DNA of 48,952 nucleotides from Rhizobium leguminosarum (GCF_001652265.1 NZ_LWBS01000422.1:1-48952), one strand, 5' to 3'. Shown: positions 32,445 to 40,325, counted from the stretch's first letter. Numbers and translations are program-made. Notes: a model not told the origin generated them from the sequence alone.

Positions 32445-34112
32445 TCATGACCAGGCGTCTCGGGAAGAGCACGGCATCCTAGGCGGCATCATCGGCTCGT
32501 ATTGGTCGACGAAGGCTTGGACGACGACAGGCCCGGCAACTGAGAAAGCTTCAGTCAAAGTCGGTTCGATCTGATCGAACTGCCGAATCGTGAAGCCGCG
32601 GCCTCCCATTGCTTCTGCCGCAAGGGCGAAATCGATCGGTGCCAACTCGCAGGCGAATTGCGGGTTTCCGAGAAACATCATCTGTTCCCAGGCAATCTGA
32701 TTGAGCATGCCGTTGCAAATCACCAGCAATTTCAGCGGGAGAGCGAGACGGACGGCGGTCGAGAACTCTCCGAGCTGCATACCGAACCCGCCATCGCCGA
32801 CGACCGCGTAAATCGGCCGTTTCGGATCGGCAACGCCAGCGGCGATCGCATAAGGCAGGCCGGAGGCCATCGAGGCGAGCGCGCCCGAGACGGCGAACCG
32901 GTTCCCCGTGCCGAGGTCAATGTGGCGGGCCGCGAGTTCGGTGTTCTGGCCGGAATCGGCTACGAGGACACCATCAGGTGCAATGCGATTGCCGAAGGCG
33001 CGGACCACGGCCTGTGCCTTCAAGGGCGCGCTTCGCTCCGTCTCCATCATTTCCATCTTTCGGCGCCAGCCGGACATTGCTGTTTGCGCCTGTTCCAGAA
33101 ACGAGCGATCCGTCTTCCTCCTCAGCCTGACATTGAGGAGCCGCAGCGTTTCCCTGGCCTCGCCCACCAGGCCGGCATCGATGGGGAAGCGCAGGCCCAT
33201 CCGCTGGGGGTCACTGTCGACCTGCACGCCACGGGCGGCTTCGGGTCGCGGGTAATATTCGATATAGGGAAAGGAGGAGCCGACGATCAGCACGGAGTCG
33301 CATTGCTCCATGACCTCTTGCGACGGTCCGGTGCCAAGAATTCCGATTCCGCCGGTGGTCAATGGATCGTCGTCGGCGAGAGCCGTTTTGCCGAGCAGGG
33401 CTTTGGCGACCGGCGCGGCGAGCAGGTCGGCAGTCTCGCGCAATTCCTCTTGGGCGCCGACGGCACCCCGGCCGGCGAGGATGGCAACCTTGCGGGCGCC
33501 ATTCAATATCTCGGCGGCATGATCGAGCTCGCTATCGTCGGGCACTTGGCGGCCGCGGAAAAAGCGGTTCGGCACGTGTTTTGGCCGGTTTCGTTTCGAG
33601 CGCGCCTTCGAGTTCATCTCCTGGACGTCGTTAGCAATGGAGAGATGCGCAACACTGCGGCGCGAAAGCGCCGAACGACAGGCGAGGCTGGCGACATTTT
33701 CCATATGCGAGGCATCACTGACATGCGCATTGTAGATAGCGACATTGTCGAAAACGCGGGTCAGGTCGACGTCCTGCTGGGTGAAGGTCTCGATCAGGTC
33801 GTGAAACTGCGTTCCGGTGATCGCAAGCACCGGCATCTGGTCGAGCTTGGCATCGTAGAGACCCGTCAGCAGATGCGTGCCGCCCGGTCCAGACGTCGCA
33901 AGGCAAACGCCGAGATTTCCGGTGAACTTGGCGTAGGCACACGCCATGAAGGCGGCCGATTCCTCATGCCGGACCTGGATGAAGCGGATCTGATCCTGGC
34001 GCTTGCGCAACGCCTCCATGATCCCGTTGATGCCGTCACCAGGAAGGCCGAAGATAACCTTAACGTCCCACTCGATCAGCGTGTCTATCAATATATCGGC
34101 GGCGTTGGGCAT
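32445..34112 (-). CDS. PoxB-like thiamine diphosphate-dependent pyruvate dehydrogenase (quinone)/oxidase; frameshifted C-terminus
   Basis: 555 residues from the ATG at 34112 (AAGGA upstream; an extension to 34223 is rejected). N-terminal Pyr domain with GLPGDGINGIMEALRKR and the cofactor-activating Glu in VRHEESAAF; central domain GARKVAILAGRGAVGAQEEL; C-terminal PP domain with GDGGFGMQ...NGMLNQ (ThDP/Mg motif). These are features of PoxB/acetolactate synthase-type enzymes, and the family is commonly annotated as pyruvate dehydrogenase (quinone). The end is odd: after PPRMP the frame stops at 32445-32447, but the adjacent frame continues ALPETPGHEAIEANISRS to a stop at 32336-32338, like a normal tail. 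EcfG-type promoter 32 bases upstream. Confidence 0.85.
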   Translation of the reverse strand: MPNAADILIDTLIEWDVKVIFGLPGDGINGIMEALRKRQDQIRFIQVRHEESAAFMACAYAKFTGNLGVCLATSGPGGTHLLTGLYDAKLDQMPVLAITGTQFHDLIETFTQQDVDLTRVFDNVAIYNAHVSDASHMENVASLACRSALSRRSVAHLSIANDVQEMNSKARSKRNRPKHVPNRFFRGRQVPDDSELDHAAEILNGARKVAILAGRGAVGAQEELRETADLLAAPVAKALLGKTALADDDPLTTGGIGILGTGPSQEVMEQCDSVLIVGSSFPYIEYYPRPEAARGVQVDSDPQRMGLRFPIDAGLVGEARETLRLLNVRLRRKTDRSFLEQAQTAMSGWRRKMEMMETERSAPLKAQAVVRAFGNRIAPDGVLVADSGQNTELAARHIDLGTGNRFAVSGALASMASGLPYAIAAGVADPKRPIYAVVGDGGFGMQLGEFSTAVRLALPLKLLVICNGMLNQIAWEQMMFLGNPQFACELAPIDFALAAEAMGGRGFTIRQFDQIEPTLTEAFSVAGPVVVQAFVDQYEPMMPPRMPCSSRDAWS

Positions 34113-34143
34113 CGAACTCGTCCTTTGCTTGTCAAAGACCGCA

Positions 34144-34168
34144 AACTTGCGTCGCAATAAAAGGTTCC
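34144..34168 (-). promoter_or_regulatory. EcfG-type promoter of the PoxB-like gene
   Basis: Minus-strand GGAAC (34168-34164), 17-base spacer, GTT (34146-34144), 32 bases before the ATG at 34112. Confidence 0.76.
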
Positions 34169-34219
34169 GAGCTTGCGTCCTTGGGCCAGCACCCGAATAT
34201 GCCAGGCAGATCCGCCGCC

Positions 34220-34390
34220 TCACATCCTATGCGCCAAGCCGTAGACGAGTATCGTGACGTAAAGCAGGAAGGCGATCGCGGCCACGGTCGCGATCAAGTC
34301 GACGGCAATCCGCCCGCCTTTCAGGCTGTTTCGCTGCTGTTCGGCAGTGGGACGGGTAGCCTGAATGGGATCGGTTCGGGGCTTGTCCAT
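34220..34390 (-). CDS. Tiny single-pass membrane protein, 56 residues
   Basis: MDKPRTDPIQATRPTAEQQR is a hydrophilic N-terminus, followed by a transmembrane helix (DLIATVAAIAFLLYVTILVY) and a short basic tail (GLAHRM). A GAGG ribosome binding site precedes the ATG at 34390, whose A is shared with the TGA of the upstream 50-residue gene (TGATG), so the two are coupled. Coding support comes from the site, the overlap and the clean hydrophobic profile. The role is unknown; small subunits of respiratory oxidases have this shape. Confidence 0.65.
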   Translation of the reverse strand: MDKPRTDPIQATRPTAEQQRNSLKGGRIAVDLIATVAAIAFLLYVTILVYGLAHRM

Positions 34391-34542
34391 CAAGGCCTCG
34401 CTTCCGTCGAGACCTGCGCGGGCTCACCACCCCTGCCGCCTGCCTTAAATGAGATGATTGAGCCAAATACGATCAAAAGCCCAACTAACGTGATGGCGCC
34501 GATGTAGATGATCAAAGCCCGACCGTCCGATTCCTGGTTCAT
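34390..34542 (-). CDS. Tiny single-pass membrane protein, 50 residues
   Basis: ATG at 34542 preceded by AAGGGAG. The sequence has an acidic N-terminus (MNQESDGRALI), one transmembrane helix (IIYIGAITLVGLLIVFGSII) and a Gly/Glu-rich cytoplasmic tail. It overlaps the 56-residue gene by one base. The EcfG-type promoter at 34565-34589 lies 23 bases upstream, so the pair is probably stress-induced. The longer frame to 34719 is not protein-like in its first half and is rejected. Confidence 0.68.
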   Translation of the reverse strand: MNQESDGRALIIYIGAITLVGLLIVFGSIISFKAGGRGGEPAQVSTEARP

Positions 34543-34564
34543 CTGCCTCTCCCTTGGTTCGCCA

Positions 34565-34589
34565 AACCAAAGAACAACGGCAATGTTCC
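34565..34589 (-). promoter_or_regulatory. EcfG-type promoter of the tiny membrane-protein pair
   Basis: Minus-strand GGAAC (34589-34585), 17-base spacer, GTT (34567-34565), 23 bases before the ATG at 34542 and 13 bases after the end of the response regulator gene. Confidence 0.74.
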
Positions 34590-34601
34590 CGCCAGATGGC
34601 C

Positions 34602-35021
34602 CTATCGCGTCTTTTTGCTTTCCCTGCAGCCATCGACCACAATCGACGTCGGCCCCTGACGTATGCAGCGCATAACTTCCGTCAGCAATGTCGCTGGCTC
34701 GCAGGGTTTTTCCAACCACACGCCCTCGGAAAATGATAAGGCATCCGGGTGCATCTTCCGCTGAGCGCCGGTGTAAACGATGAATGGGATATGGCGGTCG
34801 CGCAAAGATCTGGCAATCGCTCTAGCAACACCGTCTGTCAATTCGATGTCCATCACCACGAGATCGGGATCGTTCGCTGTCAGCCACTCTTCGGCTGCTC
34901 GACAAGACGACACTGTCTCTATCCGATCGAAGCCGGCGCCATGAAGGATGTTTTCCACGTCCATCGCGATGAAAATCTCATCCTCCATCAGAAGGATGGA
35001 CGTCGTCCCTGCAACGTTCAT
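34602..35021 (-). CDS. Single-domain response regulator (FATGUY-like receiver)
   Basis: 139 residues from the ATG at 35021 (AGGAG upstream). Complete receiver: acidic pair in LLMEDEIFIAMD, phospho-acceptor Asp in LVVMDIELTDG, Thr in PFIVYTGAQ, Lys in WLEKPCEP. The 'PF-x-x-x-TG' block resembles the FATGUY motif of single-domain receivers that modulate the general stress response in alphaproteobacteria (SdrG/MrrA-type). No output domain. It may exchange phosphate with the HWE kinases encoded further right. No EcfG-type promoter was seen directly upstream. Confidence 0.82.
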   Translation of the reverse strand: MNVAGTTSILLMEDEIFIAMDVENILHGAGFDRIETVSSCRAAEEWLTANDPDLVVMDIELTDGVARAIARSLRDRHIPFIVYTGAQRKMHPDALSFSEGVWLEKPCEPATLLTEVMRCIRQGPTSIVVDGCRESKKTR

Positions 35022-35364
35022 GGCCAAACTCCTAAAATGCGGAATGATACAATAGACCTTTCATAGCGAAATGCGGTCTTCGTGCGCTATCGCACCGTCA
35101 TCCTACCTCGATCCTACCTCGCGTTTTCAGCTGCCCATGTCGTTACACGACATCAGTACCGACGCGACTTGATCGCTCCTATTCCTCCTCAGATTTACAA
35201 ACAAGCGTCGGAAGCGGACTGTTCCAGCGCGGCATGATCACGGACGATGACCATCCGCCCTCCGCGTCATTGGCAAAACACGCTATCGGCTGGAACTTTC
35301 CGTCCTGGAATCGGTTCGACGCCGTGCCCGAGAGACCGCGGGCCGAAATCGAACGGAGGTTTCC
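35022..35364. other. Intergenic region with one EcfG-type promoter
   Basis: About 340 bases between divergent genes. Besides the promoter at 35292-35316 I see a two-unit tandem repeat of ATCCTACCTCG near 35102-35124. No convincing gene. Confidence 0.5.
35292..35316 (+). promoter_or_regulatory. EcfG-type promoter of the 86-residue stress gene
   Basis: GGAAC (35292-35296), 17-base spacer, GTT (35314-35316), 49 bases before the ATG at 35365. Confidence 0.75.
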
Positions 35365-35625
35365 ATGACGACCGCAAATACGACGACCGATCATTCGGCA
35401 ATTCGCAAATGGGTGGAAGCGCGCAAGGGACAACCCTCCCGTGTCAAAGGCGCCAAGCAAGGTGGCATATTGCGGATAGACTTCGGAGAGCCGGAAGAGA
35501 ACCTGGAAAAGATCTCCTGGGACGAATTCTTCGCCATTTTCGATGAAAACGAGCTGGCCTTTCTTTATCAGGACAAGACCGAGGATGGGACGAGCCGGTT
35601 CAACAAATTCGTCAGCCGAAAATGA
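35365..35625 (+). CDS. Small stress-induced hypothetical protein, 86 residues
   Basis: ATG preceded by GGAGG. Two conserved-looking halves: TTDHSAIRKWVEARKGQPSR with VKGAKQGGILRIDFGEP, then ISWDEFFAIFDENELAFLYQ and a terminal FNKFVSRK. Proteins of this pattern occur widely in rhizobia and relatives as short hypothetical proteins, sometimes mis-annotated as branching enzyme; no enzymatic motif is visible. The EcfG-type promoter puts it in the stress regulon. Confidence 0.78.
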   Translation: MTTANTTTDHSAIRKWVEARKGQPSRVKGAKQGGILRIDFGEPEENLEKISWDEFFAIFDENELAFLYQDKTEDGTSRFNKFVSRK

Positions 35626-35677
35626 CTGGCTGATATCGTCGAGTAGGCCGTGCTGCCATCTCTATGTTCGCCAGGAG

Positions 35678-37024
35678 CTAAGGCGCACCGGTGACGCGCC
35701 AGATCGTGTCGCCGACGTCGTCGGCGATTAACAGCGCCCCGGTCTTGTCGACGGCAAGACCGACCGGCCGACCGTGTGTTTCGTCCTCGCCCTGCAGGAA
35801 GCCGGTGACGACATCCTCCGGTTTGCCGCTTGGACGCCCTTCCTTGAAGGACACATAGACGACCTTGTAGCCGTTGAATTGATAACGGTTCCAGCTTCCA
35901 TGTTCGCCGATGAACGCTCCGCCTTGATATTGCGCCGGCAGATTTTGTGCGGTGTAAAACACCATGCCGAGAGGCGCCACATGGGAGCTCAGCGCGTAGT
36001 CGGGAACGATCGCCTTGGCGACAAGGTCAGGCCGTTGCGGCTTGACCCGCGGGTCGACATTCTGGCCGAAATAGCTGTAGGGCCATCCGTAAAAGCCGCC
36101 ATCCTTGACCGAGGTCATGTAGTCCGGAACCAGATTGGGGCCGAGTTCATCACGTTCGTTGACCACGGTCCAAAGAGCATGGGTCTGTGGTTCCCAGCTC
36201 AATCCGTTGGGATTGCGCAAGCCGTCCGCAAAAACGCGGTGGCGACCCGTCTGTCTGTCGACCTCCCAGATCGACGCACGATCCTTCTCCGCCTCCAAGC
36301 CATTCTCTGTGATGTTACTGTTCGAGCCGACGCCGACATAGAGCAACCGGCCGTCCTCACTGGCAACGAGGCTCTTCGTCCAGTGGTGGTCGATCGGTCC
36401 ACCCGGAAGTTCCGTCAGTACCGTGCCCGGCGCACTGATCTTGGTTTCACCCGGTTGATAGGGATAACGGATGATCGCGTCGGTCGCCGCGACGTAGAGA
36501 TCGTTATCGACAAGCGCCACGCCGAATGGCGAGTTGAGATGATCGAGAAAAGTCTCCTTGACCTCGGCCACGCCATCACCGTCGGCATCGCGAAGCAAGG
36601 TGATGCGGTTGCTCCCTTCGGTGCTCGCCTTGCCGCCTGACGTTGCCATTGCCTCGATCCATCCCATGACAAGGTCCTTCGGACGCTTGATGGCCGCCTC
36701 CGGAGGCGCGACCGATTCGATCGCGAGAATGTCGCCATTCGGCAGCAGGTAGACGGCGCGAGGGTGCTTCAGTCCTGTGGCGAAAGCCTTGATCTGAAGA
36801 CCCTTCGGAACCATTGGCGTCTCGTTTTCCTTCCACCCGACGACCGAGGCGATATGCATCGGCGGGAGGAGATATTGCGATTGTGCCGGCAGTTTCGGAT
36901 TGGCACCGATTTCGCTGCTAGGATCGGCTTCATCGTCGCTGCAGGCTGTCAGACCGAGGCCGCAACCGCAAAGCAGCGAGAAGGCCAGGACACTGAGATT
37001 GCGGAAGAGAAAATATCGGTTCAT
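35678..37024 (-). CDS. Sorbosone dehydrogenase/PQQ-type sugar dehydrogenase-like lipoprotein
   Basis: 448 residues. Lipoprotein signal ending in GLGLTACSDD, then a six-bladed beta-propeller of the soluble glucose/sorbosone dehydrogenase family: LKHPRAVYLLPNGDILAIES, LLRDADGDGVAEV, NSPFGVALV, IDHHWTKSLVASEDGRLLYV, GLRNPNGLSWEP, HVAPLGMVFY and HGSWNRYQFNGY. The HWT and GSWNR blocks correspond to PQQ/substrate contact regions of this family. It would act in the periplasm, anchored to a membrane, and pass electrons to a cytochrome; substrate unknown. The start at 37024 shares a base with the stop of the DUF2231 gene (TGATG). Confidence 0.83.
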   Translation of the reverse strand: MNRYFLFRNLSVLAFSLLCGCGLGLTACSDDEADPSSEIGANPKLPAQSQYLLPPMHIASVVGWKENETPMVPKGLQIKAFATGLKHPRAVYLLPNGDILAIESVAPPEAAIKRPKDLVMGWIEAMATSGGKASTEGSNRITLLRDADGDGVAEVKETFLDHLNSPFGVALVDNDLYVAATDAIIRYPYQPGETKISAPGTVLTELPGGPIDHHWTKSLVASEDGRLLYVGVGSNSNITENGLEAEKDRASIWEVDRQTGRHRVFADGLRNPNGLSWEPQTHALWTVVNERDELGPNLVPDYMTSVKDGGFYGWPYSYFGQNVDPRVKPQRPDLVAKAIVPDYALSSHVAPLGMVFYTAQNLPAQYQGGAFIGEHGSWNRYQFNGYKVVYVSFKEGRPSGKPEDVVTGFLQGEDETHGRPVGLAVDKTGALLIADDVGDTIWRVTGAP

Positions 37025-37470
37025 CAGACGGTGTCCTCAAAATACTGCCGCTCAACCATCCGCCCAAGAACAGCATTGATGACAATGACGACCACCGTCA
37101 CCGCCGACAGCGTCAGGCCGGTCGGAACCACGGATGTCCATGCGTCGCGGCTGTGAACCAAGGCGTTGAAGAGCGAGAGTATGAAGGCCGCGAGATTGCC
37201 GAGCGTATAGAACACTCCGACGCCCCATCTCAACGACAGCTGTCCTGTCACGACATCGGCAATGCCTCCGATTGCGGCAATTCCGCCAAGCGACAGGCCG
37301 GCGGTGAGCAGCCATGACGAAAAGTTCGTCCACATCATCTCCGCCGTCCGCCAATAGGCGATATCCGTGGCCAACGCTCCGACAAAACACGCCGCTGAAA
37401 AATGAAGTGGGACGGCGCGATACGAGTGAGAATAGATGAGTATGCGCGAAGAAGGGGTTGGATAGGTCAT
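37024..37470 (-). CDS. DUF2231-type membrane protein
   Basis: 148 residues with four hydrophobic helices (for example LHFSAACFVGALATDIAYW, WLLTAGLSLGGIAAIGGIAD, GVGVFYTLGNLAAFILSLFN, and LTLSAVTVVVIVINAVLG), the DUF2231 pattern with the HFSAACFVGALATD and GG-x-AD motifs. It is the first gene of the operon with the dehydrogenase-like lipoprotein and could be its membrane electron-transfer partner. The EcfG-type promoter at 37505-37529 lies 35 bases upstream. Confidence 0.8.
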   Translation of the reverse strand: MTYPTPSSRILIYSHSYRAVPLHFSAACFVGALATDIAYWRTAEMMWTNFSSWLLTAGLSLGGIAAIGGIADVVTGQLSLRWGVGVFYTLGNLAAFILSLFNALVHSRDAWTSVVPTGLTLSAVTVVVIVINAVLGRMVERQYFEDTV

Positions 37471-37504
37471 GTCTTACATCCATATGGGGCGCTCAGGTGC
37501 AGCT

Positions 37505-37529
37505 AACCTTCACCATTGCGAATTGTTCC
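37505..37529 (-). promoter_or_regulatory. EcfG-type promoter of the DUF2231-dehydrogenase operon
   Basis: Minus-strand GGAAC (37529-37525), 17-base spacer, GTT (37507-37505), 35 bases before the ATG at 37470. Confidence 0.76.
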
Positions 37530-38018
37530 CGTAAAGGGTGTCGTGGCTCATGCAACCGCGCGGTGGCGCGGGTCCTTGAGAGGCGTAAAGCACGCTTTGC
37601 ACTTTGAAGTTCGACTTAATCTGATGTTTGATCATTGCGACTGAGAAGAGTTATGCCGAGGGTCCAAATCGCGTTTGGCTCTGCCTTGGTGTGCTCCTGG
37701 AGGGCGGATTGTCCGAGATCCTGATCTCGATGCCATCTTGGCGCTCCCCGATCCAACCTTGAGACCGACTACTCCGGCCCAAATAACCCTCGTGGCGCGG
37801 CCGCTTTCACGGGAAAGGCGCTGCCGACGAGGGGTAGCCGACGGGCCGTCATTCGAGCGGTTTGGGCCCTCGAAACCGTCAGGCCCTCTTGTTCACAGCG
37901 AATAGGGTCGCGCAGACTTCGAACCGTCTGTACGCTATGGCACAGTGCATTGCTCAACGATTCTAGATGGTTAGGTTCACCCAGCAACGGGCGAATGACG
38001 GTCGTATGTGGACGAAAC
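37530..38018. other. No convincing gene
   Basis: About 490 bases between the divergent DUF2231 and Crp/Fnr genes. The frame at 37675-37905 lacks protein character and a ribosome binding site. No EcfG-type site toward the Crp/Fnr gene was seen. Confidence 0.5.
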
Positions 38019-38960
38019 ATGAATGACGAGCAATTGAATTTTAGAAATGAGCTGTTGCGGACCATGGGCCCACAAGAGCGCGATCTGATCGTGCCTCATA
38101 TGGAGCCAATCACTCTCGATGTCCCCTTGATCCTTGAGATGGAGAATACGCCGGTCGGCGACATCTATATCCTCGAGGCTGGGCTTGCATCGATCGTGGC
38201 AAGATTTCCGGGCGGGCGCGATATCGAAGTGGGCATCGTCGGCCGGGAGGGAATGATAGGTGCTGCCGTGATGCTCGGCGGTGATCAATCCGCCAACCGG
38301 ACATTCATGCAGGTCTCGGGCCACGGGTTCAAATTCGCGGCACCCATCCTTTCCGCGGCCATGGAAGAAAGCCGCGCCTTGCGCAACCTGCTTCTCGCAT
38401 ATGTCCAGGCGCTGCTTGCGCAAACGACGTCGACGGTGCTGGCCAACGGTCATGCCAAACTCGAGGAGCGGCTCGCACGGTGGTTGCTGATGGTCCATGA
38501 CCGGACGGACGGCTTGACGATATCCCTGACTCACGAGTTTCTCGCCGTGATGCTGGGGGTCCGCCGCGCCGGAGTGACGGTCGCGTTGCATCTGCTGGAA
38601 GGCAAAGGTCTGATCCGGTCCACCCGAAGGCAGATCGCCATTCTTAACAGGCGTGGTTTGATCGAAGAGGCGCATGGCTCCTACGGGGCGGCGGAGGAGG
38701 AATATCGACGGGATCGGCAGTCCACTTGCGCGTTGAGCGATCTGTTGATCGCACCTGGTCGTGATCGGTGGTCAGCGGCGGCGCTTGCGGACCGAGGCCA
38801 GGCGACCCATCGAAAGCAGTTTGTTCTGGTCTGCCACTCCATGTCGGTAAAGGCTGATCAGCAATGCCGCGATCTCCTGCGTCTCAGGCGCTCGCAGAGG
38901 CTTTCCCGTCTCGCGACATATGGTGTTCAAAATCGCCCGCAGATGACTGAGGTCAGCTGA
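38019..38960 (+). CDS. Crp/Fnr-family transcriptional regulator with a frameshifted C-terminal extension
   Basis: 313 residues from the ATG at 38019. Residues 1-140 are a cyclic-nucleotide-binding fold (YILEAGLASIVARFPGGRDI, EVGIVGREGMIGAAVMLGGD); the linker helix and winged helix follow (HAKLEERLARWLLMVHDRTD, HEFLAVMLGVRRAGVTVALH). No FNR-type iron-sulfur cysteines. Typical relatives end soon after a CYG/AYGxxExEYRR motif, about 240 residues in. Here EEEYRR is followed by an unrelated 75-residue tail. One frame over, the same DNA reads IGSPLAR then TGA (38734-38736), a normal-looking end, so a small indel at about 38711 probably created the tail, which lies antisense to the 75-residue gene at 38772-38999. 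Confidence 0.8.
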   Translation: MNDEQLNFRNELLRTMGPQERDLIVPHMEPITLDVPLILEMENTPVGDIYILEAGLASIVARFPGGRDIEVGIVGREGMIGAAVMLGGDQSANRTFMQVSGHGFKFAAPILSAAMEESRALRNLLLAYVQALLAQTTSTVLANGHAKLEERLARWLLMVHDRTDGLTISLTHEFLAVMLGVRRAGVTVALHLLEGKGLIRSTRRQIAILNRRGLIEEAHGSYGAAEEEYRRDRQSTCALSDLLIAPGRDRWSAAALADRGQATHRKQFVLVCHSMSVKADQQCRDLLRLRRSQRLSRLATYGVQNRPQMTEVS

Positions 38961-38999
38961 ACCAAGGGCCATCAAGTGAGCAGACTGAGAATCGAGCAT
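38772..38999 (-). CDS. Small hypothetical protein, 75 residues
   Basis: ATG at 38999 with GAAAGG upstream; the frame open to 39305 is otherwise not protein-like. The sequence LSHLRAILNTICRETGKPLR, then EIAALLISLYRHGVADQNKL, is a compact helical protein. It is similar to the product of 39721-40020 in the pattern L..L...C.E...Q..A..L....G..DQ.KL, so both belong to one family. Such short proteins are frequent near regulators in rhizobia; the role is unknown. It overlaps the extension of the Crp/Fnr gene on the other strand. Confidence 0.65.
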   Translation of the reverse strand: MLDSQSAHLMALGSADLSHLRAILNTICRETGKPLRAPETQEIAALLISLYRHGVADQNKLLSMGRLASVRKRRR

Positions 39000-39094
39000 A
39001 GTGCCTTTCCCCGAATAAAGGCTTCGCATTATGCAGCCATCATCATGAGGTCCGCACACGCCTAGCGCAACGCTGCGTACGCAAGCGCACGGAT

Positions 39095-39466
39095 CTAGTG
39101 ATAGTAACCCGAACCGGGTCCGAACAATGCGGCGACGATCGCGTTGATATCGGCGGGGCGATCGCTGAAGACAAAGCCGGCTGAGAGCGCTTTGGACCGA
39201 TGCCCTTGAGCGAAGACGAAGGGTATTCGCCGCGTCTCCAGCCATTCGTTCATTGTCAGCATCGCCTGGTCGGAGATGGTGACGTCGATGATCGCGGCGT
39301 CGCATGCCAAGGTTTCATCTGAGCTATGCATCGCGACCACATCGACGCTGCTGATGATAACCACGGCTTGGCGGGCGGCCCATGCCTCTTTGACGCCGTC
39401 TGAGACAAAGCCCGGTCCTCCGATGATGACGATCGTCTTTCCAGCGACCGGACTGAGCGATTTCAT
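39095..39466 (-). CDS. Degenerate single-domain receiver (pseudo-response regulator)
   Basis: 123 residues from the ATG at 39466 (GCAGG upstream). The receiver fold is recognisable: KTIVIIGGPGFVSDGVKEAW, AAIIDVTISDQAML with the Asp in place, and IPFVFAQGHRSKAL, a variant of the FATGUY segment. The acidic pair after the first strand (usually ED or DD) is replaced by GG/GP and the conserved Lys near the end is absent, so phosphorylation is doubtful. Such proteins might act as phosphate-independent modulators. It follows the small 75-residue gene region on the same strand. Confidence 0.68.
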   Translation of the reverse strand: MKSLSPVAGKTIVIIGGPGFVSDGVKEAWAARQAVVIISSVDVVAMHSSDETLACDAAIIDVTISDQAMLTMNEWLETRRIPFVFAQGHRSKALSAGFVFSDRPADINAIVAALFGPGSGYYH

Positions 39467-39720
39467 AGCGGACGCCTGCAAAAGTCGTTTGGACCGTGAT
39501 CATGCCGCCAAATGGCATTTCAGGCCGCTCTGGCAGGGCTGTGGGTATCATATTCAAGCTTGCCATACCATGTTCATTTAATCCGCCGAACCCGATCGTC
39601 GCGTTGGTTCCCTGGTCGACGGCGAGGTGAAAGGGATCCGGACTCGTACGGTTCCGCACCAGCGGTTGAAATCGAAAATTTGGAATTTTAGGATCGCCTC
39701 ATATGCCTGGGAGGAACACG

Positions 39721-40020
39721 ATGACGCAGCACTCTGGAATTACGAAGCCGGCTCTGCAGCCTAGTGATATCGCCATGTTGCAGGCTGTTTTGCAGGGATG
39801 GTGTCAAGAGAAATCATGTGGGATTGCCAGTCCGGCGGCGCAGCATGTTGCGAGGGAACTTGTATCTTGGTTCGAGTGCGGCATTAGAGACCAACGCAAA
39901 CTCAGTGGCCTGATGCGATATATGCATATGGATTTCGGTAGCGTATCGACCTCGACGAAAGCACCGCGTTGCGAAACGCTGCGGCCTGCCGTCAACATTG
40001 GCGTGACCAGTGTGCCGTGA
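39721..40020 (+). CDS. Small hypothetical protein, 99 residues (paralogue of 38772-38999)
   Basis: ATG at 39721 with GGGAGG upstream. The helical sequence SDIAMLQAVLQGWCQEKSCG, then AAQHVARELVSWFECGIRDQ and RKLSGLMRY, aligns with the 75-residue protein at 38772-38999. The stop overlaps the start of the next gene (TGATG). Function not known; the conserved Cys and the DQ-x-KL end mark the family. Confidence 0.65.
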   Translation: MTQHSGITKPALQPSDIAMLQAVLQGWCQEKSCGIASPAAQHVARELVSWFECGIRDQRKLSGLMRYMHMDFGSVSTSTKAPRCETLRPAVNIGVTSVP

Positions 40021-40325
40021 TGGACAGACTTCTCTGTTTCAAGGCGATCGCCGCGGATCCGGCCGCGCTCGATGCCGTCGATCGGCAGATTGTTGTGCGG
40101 CAGATTGTTGTTGAACTTCAAGAAATCTGCGATGGCGACGCTGCAGGCGGCGGTGCCGGCCGATACCCGGCGCTCATTCGTCTGCTTCAGACGATCCGCG
40201 CTTCGATGCTATCGATCGCCAGAGCCGACGACGAGTGTTGGCAGAGGATCGTTGATGAGCTCCTCCAGCTTCGCGCGACAATGGTTGATTTGAAGGCCGG
40301 CCAGAGCGGCAGGATTTCCCATTGA
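40020..40325 (+). CDS. Hypothetical protein, 101 residues
   Basis: Starts in the TGATG overlap with the 99-residue gene. The N-terminal helix AADPAALDAVDRQIVVRQIV contains a duplicated QIVVR unit, encoded by a tandem 15-base repeat (40083-40097 and 40098-40112). A second helical region (YPALIRLLQTIRASMLSIAR, ECWQRIVDELLQLRATMVDL) suggests a helical bundle. The family is not recognised. Confidence 0.55.
   Translation: MDRLLCFKAIAADPAALDAVDRQIVVRQIVVELQEICDGDAAGGGAGRYPALIRLLQTIRASMLSIARADDECWQRIVDELLQLRATMVDLKAGQSGRISH

Noticed and set aside
32658..34160. 500-codon plus-strand open frame
   Set aside because: It lies entirely opposite the PoxB-like gene, whose ThDP motifs are unambiguous; high G+C makes long antisense frames common.
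35774..36640. 288-codon plus-strand open frame
   Set aside because: Antisense to the sorbosone-dehydrogenase-like gene.
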